Below, piece after piece: positions 27,301 to 39,300 of a DNA stretch of 64,000 nucleotides. Position 1 is the stretch's first letter, and each line of letters begins with the position of its first letter. The notes below the pieces were generated by a model. That model had not been told where the DNA came from. It did no database searches and saw only the letters and a program-made list of their open reading frames with translations. A program made the translations under genes and the position numbers. This stretch comes from Choristoneura fumiferana (taxonomy: Eukaryota > Arthropoda > Insecta > Lepidoptera > Tortricidae): contig NC_133496.1 of assembly GCF_025370935.1 (NCBI RefSeq), positions 4,896,681-4,960,680 of the forward strand, given 5' to 3'.

Positions 27301-30300
27301 TTTAACGCTGAAACTCGCCAAACCCCAATAACTGTAACTCGCTCTCTTTTTCCAGAATGGCAACCACCATCCAGAGGTGACGTTGACAGTCAGCATTGAT
27401 GGCGAACAGTACGTTCTAGAGCTGCGATTAAACGAGGACTTGGTACCGAGCGGACACGTGCTCAGCTACCAGGAGAAAGGGGAGACAAAACTACACACTC
27501 CAACTAGAGAGGTAACTCTACAACTCCAAACTGTAAGAATATAACACGCACCAACCTGTCACTGCGCTACGAGGTGTTAGACTAACAAACCAAAACAAAC
27601 ATTTAAATTGGTCATTGTAAATCCCCAAGTACCCACTCAATTTTACTCAAATAAACTACCTGCAAACATTTTATAAACTTTAATCGTCACTTAAGCTTGA
27701 CCAAACAGATGCGGCCACACAGAATACCGCGCCACGTTTATTTCCCGCGCGGTATTCTGTGTGGCCTCTTTCATGATAACTCGAATATTACAACCGTTAC
27801 CGCCTCCGCGCCACGCTGCACCGCTCCGCCACCGCTGTCAGTAGGTTTCAAGCTTTAAAACTGCATTGATATTTTATTTATGTACTGTTAGGCGGTTAGC
27901 TGTTAGGATTTCAATCAATTATTACTTCGTTACTAATAAATCAATTTCCCAGGACCTAGATATATGCCAGTACTCGGGGCACGTGCGTGGGCGGCAGGGC
28001 TCGTGGGCCGCCGTGTCCACCTGCCACGGGGTCAAAGGGGTCATCTATGACGGCCGGCAGATGCGGTACATCCAGCCCGTGCAAGGTATGTGGGGCACAG
28101 TACCCAAATATATGCCAGTAAAAAGAAAATAAGTTTTTGATAACCTAATCAACTTAAAAAAGTTGAAAAACCGACACATTGTCATGTCATTTCAAAAGTT
28201 CATCTTTAAAAAAACGGCTGTACCGATTTTAATGAAACATATCTAAGGACCACCACAAGTAAACTCGCTTTCACTTAAAAAAAAACACTATGAAATCAGT
28301 GCATCGGGTTGAGAGCTATACAATGTCGCATACAAACAGACAAACAGACTTTGGCGTCCAAAAGAAAATGTTGTATTTATTTTCTCTCTTTTGAGTATTT
28401 CTGTTTTGTCTCTTTACCGCACGTAATTTTCACTGTCTGCTTATCCTCTATATAACCAAATCTTTTCTCCTAACTAGGTTATCTGGAAGAGATCCCTTTT
28501 TAGGGATAAGCTCGCCTTTGTTCTCCTCTCTGTGTAATTGTATTTTTATTTGCAATAAAGAGTTTACATACATACATACATACATACATACTTATGACAC
28601 CCCTCTTTTTGCGTCGGGGTTATAACTTTTTTTCACCTTTTTTTCTCATTTATAGTTTCTTGAACAACAACGTGTTAAGGTTTTTGGTTGGAATGTTCCA
28701 GATAACGATATAAACGCGGACCACTTCCTCTACTCGCACGAGCACCTGGCCAAAGAGTTCAAATGCGGGTACGAGGGCGGAGCGACCCTCAACTCCAGCT
28801 ACGATCCCTTGCTGTTCCAGCAGAGGAGTGAAGAGCAGGCCAGGAGACGGTCCAGAGTGAGTCGGGTGAGAGAATTTGTATTGAAAATACAAACTGAGAC
28901 ATGGATGCACAGAAAAACCAGAAAAAGAGACCAGCGCTGGGAATCGAACCCAGGTCCTCAAAAAATTCGTGTCTAAATTCCTGTCCAGCGGTGGTGTAGG
29001 GGTTATAGCACGCAGCACGGATTGCTGAGGACCTGGGTTCGATTCCCAGCGCTGGTCTCTTTTTCTGGTTTTTCTGTGCATCCATGTCTCAGTTTGTATT
29101 TTCGATATGGTTTCACGGGATACCCGTAAAAGTAACAAATTTGAAGTTGAAATAAAAAATACAAAAAGACTCCAAATAACCAATCAGAATTTGTATTGCT
29201 ATTAGGTGGATTAATCTACTATAGTCAAAACCCTTCAAACAGAGGAACAGCAATATTTGATCGTTAAACACAGTTGGTAGTATAACGAGTGTTATTTTGA
29301 TATTCCCACTGCGTCAGTATCCACCTTTCACATTCATAAAGAGTAATACCTTAAACTTACAAAAAAAGTCGGCGTGAAGTCGTATCAGGTGGTCCCTTCT
29401 ATGAGCCATCCTCTTGGCAAATAGGAGGAATGAGTGGTAGATACTCCACCGACCAGCGTAACTCTTAAGTTAGATCAGAGGTTCCCAAAGTGGTCCAGGT
29501 GGACCCCCAGCGGTCCACGGAAAACCAGACGAGGGTCCGCACTCCGCGTTGGAGTGATTTTTTTTGGATATTTTGGGAATAACGTAGTAATGGCGCAGCA
29601 GGACTACCGGAAACAGTAAAACTTTGAAAGTGGGTCAATCAACTTTTTAGTGTAGCTGGTTGCCACGGTAACGTCTCCTGGGTCACTTGTCAAAAGTATG
29701 ATTTTATGAGGTACAAATCCACTAAAAGTTAGGAGTTGTGACAGTTTTAAGGCAATTCCTTCATGGCTTATCTCTCCTAAGCACGCTCGTAACATACATA
29801 CATTGCAAACATTTTTCTATGCAAGTGTATCACTGATGTCTCCTGAGTCACGGGGCAGAATAACAACACTAAAAAGTTGATTGATCCTTTTTTTTTATTC
29901 GACTGGATGGCAAACGAGCAAGTGGGTCTCCTGATGGTAAGAGATCACCACCGCTCATAAACACCTGCAACACCAGGGCACCATATTGCAGATGCGTTGC
30001 CAACCTAGATACCTCAAGTGCCAGTAATTTCACAGGCTGTCTTACTCTCCGCGCCGAAACACAACAGTGCAAGCACTGCTGCTTCACGGCAGGATTAGCG
30101 AGCAAGATGGTGGTAGCAATCCGGGCGGACCTTGCACAAGGTCCTACCACCTGCAATCCTAGTGGTCTATGAGAAAAAAAAGTTTGGGAACATCTGAGTT
30201 GATGATGTTGATTCCTCATTCTAGTACAAGCGCGACACCCACGAGGACATCCGCGTCCGCGCGCCGTACAACGCCAACAAGCTGTCCCGCTACGTGGAGC

Positions 30301-33300
30301 TGGTGCTGGTGGCTGACCGGGGCGAGTACCGCGCCAGCGGCGAGGACCTGCGGGCGGTGCAGCGGCAGCTCACCGACGTAGCCAATATCATCAACTCTGT
30401 AAGTTGGCTGTACTGGCTACTTACCATAGGCCTGCCCGTCACGGGATGCGGACTGACTTACGGGATCTGCACACAAGCCAGCGGTATCGGCAATTGTTGT
30501 AAAAATAATAGTTTTCCTTTTAAAAATATTCAATTTTACTCGCAAATGTGATGGAAAACATTGTATGTCGCACGGGTGGTACTAGAACTACGAACATCGA
30601 CTCATTAAAGCCCTCAGTCTTCGACTTTGGGCTTCTAATAGACTCTCATCCGTAATTCCTTATTTACCGCCCTTAAGACACAATGTACTATTTTGACACT
30701 AGCTTATTATTACTATAAAATTTTCTGTGTCATAAATCTCCAAACCCCTGAACACGTATGCCGTAAATTATGGATGCCCCCAAAAACACTTTATTTTCGT
30801 GTTATCGAATAATTATACTTACTTTTCGGGACCCCATTTACACTTATAAAGACGGTTTTGCGTCTTCATTGTCAATGATTTTTTCTTAACAGTGGAAATA
30901 TCGCGTTAGTATCGCTTGACGTGACAGTCTTGCTTGCGATAGTCTTTTTTAGTTATTTAACCAATCATAGACGAGACACAAATGCCAAAGTTGTCAAACG
31001 GACCTCACGATACCAGCGCCATCTAGCCTGTCACAGAAACCCTTATTTAAACTAAACATAGATATTTCACGACGCAAGTGGATCAACCCTGCCTGGGTCA
31101 CCTGGGTCACTTATTTAAAACTATGATTTTGTGGGGTACGAATTCACTAAAAGTTATAGTTAGGAGATGTGACAGTTTTAAGTCAATTTCTTTATGACTC
31201 ATCTAAGCATACTACACAGTAAACATTGCAAACATTTTTCTAACAAAGTGTATCACTTATGTCTCCTGAGTTACGGGACAGAATAACAACACAATAGTAG
31301 ATTGTTGCACCAAGCAGAAAGTTATTTATTATTGCACCGAGTGCCGATTTGTAAAAACCATGAGGGTAATATAAATTACTTAATGCGAGATGCATAATCT
31401 GCTTTTCTTACAACTATTACAGGAATAGTAGACGAAAAAAAAACTCGTGCTAAACAATTAATAGGAAAGAAATGTCGCTAACACTCGATGATTCCATTAT
31501 TGTAACTTTACATTCGCACTCTCAAAAAATGTCCACGGAAAATTCGCAAGGTTCCCGCCAATTTGTTTTTTTTATTAAATTTCTTACTTATTTGGCAGAG
31601 TTAGTAGCAGGTATTTTTCCCGCGATCTGTCAAATTTCGGACGGGCGCCAGGTTGGCCAACCAAACACACAGTTTTTTTTTTAATACGCGGCTACTTACT
31701 ATTTTCGATAGGATTGGTAGTAACAATTTTTTGTACGCAATTCACATACACTAGATTTTTTACACTATGCAGGTTAATTTTATAGCTGAAATGCTTGTGT
31801 TACCTCTTTGGTCGTGCAATTAAAAACAATGTAAAACAATGCAATAAAGGATTTTCATACATTTTTTCTGCTCTAGAGCAGAAAACTCCCGCTTTGTGCT
31901 GGGTATTTAGCGCGGTTATGATGAAATTAAAGCATAGTTGGAAGAAAATAAATTGATTTACCAAAGTAACAAATTGACTTCCCTCCGCAGGTATACGCCC
32001 CTCTCAACATCTTCATAGCGTTAGTGGGCGTGGTGGTGTGGACTGAACGGGACGCCATCGACTTGGAGGAAAACGGCGACGCGACGCTCACGAAGTTCCT
32101 GCACTATCGCAAGACTGAGCTGGTGCGGCACATACCCAACGACAACGCGCAGTTGCTCACGTGAGTTGACAATATTTCTTTAAAGACAGGCCATTGGAGC
32201 GGAGCGAGCCAGCGGAGCTGTGAGCGAGATAAAAAAACATCAATTGCATAAAATCACCGCTCATCTTCAGTGGACTGGACAGGGAGTTGGTATCTAGCTT
32301 AAGAAATCATACAAAGCCGAAAAGCGGAGCCAAGAAGTGAAACAGAGAAACGAGCGCTAGCAAGAAAGCGGGGAAGCTCTGCGAATGGAAAAACGCAGTC
32401 CGCAACTCTGCTCCGCATTACTCCCTCGCTCCACTATCTAGCTCCTCGCCTATGGAAAAACGCAGTCCGCAACTCCGCTCCGCATAACTCCCTTGCCTTG
32501 CCCCGCTTTGCTGCCTCGCTTCAGCTAGGCAGCCTAACTCTTGGAACGCTACTGAAAAGAGGAGAAAGCAAGAAGATGTGGGTTCTTGGAAATTTTAGAA
32601 ATATCACTAAAGTACAACTAGCTAAAGTCGTCACTGTTGATCGATTAAGGGGCTGTTTCACACATTGATTAATTTTAAATGTGATGCCATCTCTGTTTGT
32701 TTTGTTCGAATAGACGGAGACGGCATCACATTTATCCGTCAGTTAAAGTTAATCAAAGGTGGTGAAACAACCCCTAAATGTAATGGACGTCTCTGAGTAT
32801 ATAGGTAGTACAGTGTGATTTGTTCTCTTGCAGTCGACAAAACTTCAAAGATGGCGTGGTCGGTAAAGCGCTTAAAGGTTTCATCTGTTCGTACGACTAC
32901 TCCGCCGGTCTCGCCTCCAACCACTCACAAGTAAGTTGTTACTTATCAAAATTTGATAAATCGAGAGAGTTCGTGTGGCCCGTGTAAGAGAATGGCAAGG
33001 CAATAAGAACTCATAAGACAAAATATTTAAGGTAAATTCGACTTGATCATGCGGTACGAGCGCCCTGATGCATGCAAAACAAATAATAGTGACATTGATC
33101 AATAACAGATGGCGTTACTAAGCACACCGTAACATTTGAAAACAAATGATAAAAATGTAGGGTTAATCGTCATAATACTGGCCACACTTCAATAACTGGC
33201 TACCTTATACTAAAAATGAATCGTATTTATAAATGACCAGAATTCATTTTAATATAAGGTGGCCAGTAATTGACACCTTATGCTAAATAACCCTCCTTCT

Positions 33301-36300
33301 TCGCAGTCGGATAAAAATAACTCTGTTTATATATAGGTGACTAATAGTACATTGTTCTTGATTATTACGAACGAGAGTCTATTAGCCCGAAGTCGAAGAC
33401 TGAGGGCTTTAATGAGTCGATGTTCGGTACCGCCGTGCGACATAAAATGTTTTTCATCACATTTGCGAGAAAATTGTATATTTGTAAAAGAATAACTAAT
33501 ATTTTTTAATGGCCATACTGACTGCGCTCATGCAGCGCCAGCCTCCGCGCCGGTGACCATGCGCCCGTCGTGCGCGCGCCGCGTGCAGTGCGCAATAACA
33601 GATGCGTACTCACACGTAACATTTACATGAAAGTGGGTTTCGTCAAATACTGGCCACTTCAATAACTCACCATACGGAATGACCAGAACATTAAAAGGTG
33701 GCCAGTATTGACAATGCAACCCTCCTTCTTCGCAGTCGGATTACGACTCTGTTTATTTATCAGGTGACTAAAATTCATTTTTAGTGTAAGGTGGCCAGTA
33801 ATTGACGATTAATATAAAACTAACACGAGCCGTCTACAGGAAACTTATTCTACTTTTACTAAGGTTTAAGTATTTTGATTTGTCCTTATCCATCAGGTGC
33901 TGGGTCTCGTAGCCATGACGATAGCGCACGAAATGGGCCACAACTTCGGTATGGAGCACGACACCGAAGCGGACTGCTCGTGCCCCGACCAGAAGTGCAT
34001 CATGTCTCCGTCCAGCACCAGCATCACGCCCGTCCACTGGTCTTCTTGCAGTCTCAAGTCGCTGGCGCTGTCTTTCGAGCGCGGTATGGACTACTGTCTG
34101 CGGTAAGTCATAGGCTGTTAATGAACCAGTGAGATACACATTTGGCATCATTTTTATGTGATTATCAATGAACGATATTTTATGTACCCGTGTTGGATCG
34201 ATTTTAATGAAAATGTGCACTTTATGATTTTGTAAAAAAAATCGAAAAATTTTTTTAGTTTTTAAAAGACATATGATACTCAGGCAAGATTGGATGAGCA
34301 AAATCACACTCACTCTTACGAGATAAGTTTTAAAATTTTACTTTTTGCGGAGTTTACTTCGTGTTCCTTTCGCATCATTGACGCACGGACAGACAGACTG
34401 ACATGGCGAAACGTTCCTTGCCATTTTGGCAGCGGGGGCGGGGGGTTTTACCTGGTGCCTCGATCGCCCATAAATCCATCACTGGTGTGGGCTGTGAAGT
34501 ACTTTCTATAACAGTGCTGGCTTAAGGGAGGGGGGTGGGGACACGCACTATAGTAGCGATATGGCAGCGGTAACGTCCAGAGTGCAACAACTCAACTCCT
34601 CACATCTCCCTTCTTACAGGAAAAAACGATTACTTATAATTTTCACAGTCACGGTCAGTGTGCAGCTTAGAAGTACTACAAGAGTAAGTAACCTTTATTG
34701 ATTTGTATGACATTGTTACAGCAACAAACCGAAAGCCCTCTTCAACCCGCCGACCTGCGGCAACGGTTTCCTGGAAGAGGGCGAGCAGTGCGACTGCGGC
34801 ACGGCGCCGGGCGAGTTCGCGACGCGGGACGGCGGGGACGCGTGCCACGCCTGCTGCCGCCCTGACTGCACGCTGCGGGCTAACGCTACCTGCGCGCACG
34901 GCCAGTGCTGCGATCTCACGGTAACACGACCTGCCGCTGTGTCACGCCATACTTAGGGCTTCGCACACTATGACAACTCAACAGCCCCTCAAAAGTTAAA
35001 TATTGTTAATCGATCAACTTATTAGTAGGTATAGCTTGTTGCCTTGATAACGTTTCCTGAGTTACTTAAATATGATTATATGGGGTACAGTCACCAGCAT
35101 CAATATCTGACACAACAAGCGTGCATAAATACGACTCTATTTCTAGGGCCGGATGGACGTGTCAGATATTTTTGCAGGCTCCGCTGTTTTAATGTTTGTG
35201 GCGCGTTTCGAGAAAAAAAATCTCCAAAAATTGTATTACATAATACATGAACGCCTCCGTATTCAAAATACGTGTTCCACAGACTTGCCGGCCCAAGGCG
35301 CCAGGCACGGAGTGTCGTTCGGCAGACCGCGAGTGCGACTTGCCTGAATACTGCAGCGGGCACTCCCAGTTCTGCCCCACTGACGTGCACAAGATGGACG
35401 CCACTCCATGCGGTGATAGCCAGGTACGGATACCTACCCCTAATCTGGCATTAATCTTCTTTGCCCGAAACTCACACGCATAATATGTTTCGTATTAACT
35501 TTTTCATCAAAAACTACTTCACATATTCGCACTTCGCATTCCCATATTTTTTATTTATTTAATATAATCGCAACAAATAAATACAATGAACTTATTATGC
35601 CACTATTGGAAAACCCACTGGGGGTTTATAAATTAGTAGGCGAGTTACAGCGGTTTAGTAGGTAGGTACTTTGTTGTCACTCTCAAGGTAATATTTTTTG
35701 AGTATATTCTTACATTTTACCGGATTATTGGCAATTTTACCATTTCCTTTGAAAGGGTATTTAGAATGGCAGGTACTTGGTAATATTTGGTTATCGCAGT
35801 TTTCCCAGAAAAACTTCACCACACACATAAACGAATTCGGAAAGCCACACAAAACAGATGCAAAAATAGTTACTGATTACTAAAACTTACTAATAGTAGA
35901 TTGTTCAACAAGGGACCATAATAATCCATACTGACACGAGGTGTTCTGCCATCGAATTTTGTCGGCAAAGTTGGTATTTATCTCGCTTTCTCAGCCAGCT
36001 TTGTGAAGTTTGCGACGATTCTTGTATTGTTAAGGAGGCGTACTGCGTGCGGGGCTCGTGCCGCAGCCGCGGCGACCAGTGCCGGCTGCTGTGGGGCACC
36101 ACCGGGGACAGCTCCGACACCAAGTGCTACCGGGCCTCCAACCCCAAGGGCGACGAGTCAGTGCATTTATACTATTTACGACTAGGCTATAAACTATAAG
36201 CGCTTGGGAACGTTCACATTTCTACTAGACTGGGGAAAAACCGTGTTTTCAGGAGGAACTGGATATCTTTAACACACTGGAATATTGAGATAATACTTGC

Positions 36301-39300
36301 CTGCCATTAACTTATATGGTCGTAATATTGTTGTAATTCTGTAGGGAAATCAATTAACTTTAATTTATTGTTACAAGATTGTTACATTCCGCATTATGAG
36401 CCTCAACTTGCTCAAGTTTCCTTTAAAGCCAAGCAACGTTATTTAGTGGAGTATCTTTTATGTATGCTGCAGCGTTCTAGACCACTGCACCTGTTTTTAC
36501 AAGCTTCTATCTGACTTGCAATGTGTGTAAGTATGTGTGCGGGTCAAATTTTGCAACCGAATTTTGACTCTCTTCCAGTGGTCAGATCGAATTAAAATTT
36601 TGTATACGTACCTATGTAATTTCGGTGACAGTACATTAATCTAGCAGTGAAATTCTGCCGGTCCGACCAGGATCGTCGCCGCAGGACGGAACTCTTCAAC
36701 GGTTAATGGCATCGACTTGAAATTTGGTACGCAAATGTAGTTTGGAAGGCAAAGCAAGTGTCGGGGTAAGAAAAGGTTCGTCACTTTTGGACCTTAACGT
36801 AATTGAAATAGAGTTGAAAAGTGACGAACCTTTTCTTATACTTTGGACAAAAAGTACATTCAAAAAAATAGTTTGTATTAAAAATGACATTGTTAACAAA
36901 AACTTATTTACCAAACTGTTAACCATGATCGCAGGCACGGCAACTGCGGCTACGACCGCGTGCAGCAGATATACCGCAAGTGTTCGGCGCAGGACGCGCT
37001 CTGCGGCATGCTGCAGTGCCGCCATCTCAACGAGCGGCTCGAGTTCGGTATGGAGAACGCCGCCGTGCTCTCCGCCACCTTCATCAACAACAACGGTCAG
37101 TTACATGTCGCCGGTGATACTGCAATGCCACGTGACTGACAACTAATGCCGCGTAACCTACGAAATGTAGCAAATTTGAGATATCGGGAATAGTACAGTC
37201 ACCAGCACCAACATCTGACACAACAAGCGTGCATAAATATCTGATACGACTCTATTTCTAGGGCCGGAAGGACGCGTCAGATATTTTTGCATGCTCCGCT
37301 GTAGTAGATATTAATGCTGGTGACTGTACATATAAACAACACATATGTAAGAGCGCCGCCGTGCTTTCTGCCACATAAATCAACAACAACGGTAGATATG
37401 ACACCATACGGGAGATCAAACTTATCTTGCGCTTGAGAGCTTGAGACGCGCGTCTGTGAACTTTTTTGCGCAATAACATGTTAATGTTAATGCGAATTTA
37501 TTACACTTCAAAATATAATAATCGTGCATTTCGCCAATGTCGAAATTGTCGCAAGATATTTTCTGTGACAAATTTGTTATTATAAAAATGACATTAAAAT
37601 TAAAATATTTTGTTTACTTATTATTATTAATTTATATTTCCATTCTCCCCGTTTCATTCACAACAATAAATCAAACAACTAGAACGAGTGCCACTACCTC
37701 GGTAGTTTTTTGTGCATAAGCCATAGTTGATAACCCTAGAGCGGCCGCCGGGCGTAGATATGAAAAGTGAAGTACATTCATACATGTGATTGACTTCTGT
37801 ACCCATCTGTTTTGTGATGTAGTCCCACAATGTTTTTAATGGTTTACGGTTAATCAGTTTTGGTATGGAATGTAAGACCATAATTACGCAGTTATTAAAC
37901 TCTGAACTGTGTCTTTGTTGCAGGCACTATTATCCCTTGTCGCACAGTCATAATAGACTTGGGGCTGAGCGACGTGGACCCCGGTTTGGTGCCAGACGGT
38001 GCCAAGTGTGGAGTCGATAAGGTATACAAGACATGATAATCTAGACGAATATTTAATTATTCATTTGTATTGTTTTTTTTTTTTTAATGCAAGACGGAAC
38101 GTTCACAGAACTATAATAAGAACTCTACGACAACAACGTAACCTAGGCCATTTTGGACTTGTTATAGTAGGTAGTCTTGGGAAGTATTTTGACTAAGGAT
38201 AGTATTCAGGTTCTGATGATGGAGCAGTCAGGGTGGCACTAGAACTACCAAGACAGAGGGACATAATCTTAGCTGTGTTTGGGCTTGTTGGAACGGTCTT
38301 ATCTTAGGGTGTATTTTGACTTAGTGACATCGACTGATACCTAATGCAGCAGTTAGGCCAGCCAACAGTTACCATTGCAGCGTATTTTTTCGTTTTCTTT
38401 TTTACTTATATTTATTAGTTAAATCGCCACGCACTTTTAGCTCTTATGACATGTCTATTCTTATTATTATTGTTACTGTGAAATTAAATTGTTTCTGTTG
38501 TATTAAATTGGTAGATGTGTATGAAACAACGCTGTGTATCTGTGGAGTCGGTGATGGCCGCCGTCGCCGCCAAGGAGGGGGCTGTTTGCCCTTCCAACTG
38601 CTCAGGAAACGGCGTGTGCAATTCAGAAGGTAAAAACTGTTGTGAATAAAGTTTCTATCTATAATCATCATCATCAGCCGAAAGATATCCACTGCTGGGC
38701 ATTAATTAATTAATTCTTTCAATGGGCTGTAGCGTGCACCTGCCGCATAATCTCGCAGAGAAACTCTGAACCACTCGTGCCTAAAATACCACGTTCCCAG
38801 AATACCACATTTTTCACAACACTACTTTTTCTATAAATTACCAGATTCTCACATTTAGATCGTCTTTATTTTATGTCCTGTTTTTCTCAAAATTGCATCC
38901 GTGCGGGTGCAATTGTAGCCGGGGCGGGTCGCTAGTCTATATCGTCTCTTCTATTTATATAAATAAAAATGGATTGCCGGAATGTATGTACGCGCATAAC
39001 TTCCCAACGACGACACCGAACAAGATAATTATCGTTTTGTTGTGTTCGTTATTGTGAGGACAAGGTTTGTGCGTAACAAAATATAAAAACAAGAGCGTGT
39101 CGAACACGCCCAAAATAGGGTTCCGTAGCCATTACGAAAAAATAAGTAATATTTGCACTTTAAAGTCGAATATTTCGCAAAAATATAAATTTATCGAAAA
39201 ATCTTCTAAGCTCACCTTTTCCACTCACCGGTTTAGAGGGGGACGCTCGATTTTAATGAAAATGTGCACTTTAAAGTTGAAATGTAAACCAATCACTGAA

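Noticed and set aside
28984..29056. Functional tRNA gene
   Set aside because: The T-arm is perfect, but the D-stem is weak, base 33 is C and the anticodon loop is atypical. A tRNA-derived repeat is more likely.
28650..29183. 177-codon minus-strand open frame and a mirror 98-codon frame
   Set aside because: They result from the perfect inverted repeat 28883-29103 plus antisense of ADAM exon 5. The mirrored peptide has no family features.
33897..34132. Separate small genes overlapping ADAM exon 9 in other frames
   Set aside because: Only the frame carrying HEMGHNFGMEHD makes sense; the others are shadows of GC-rich coding sequence.
35995..36034. Upstream extension of ADAM exon 12 using an AG at 35998
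   Set aside because: Phase fits and the tract is pyrimidine-rich, but it would insert 12 residues with three extra Cys into a highly conserved spacing. Kept only as a remote option.
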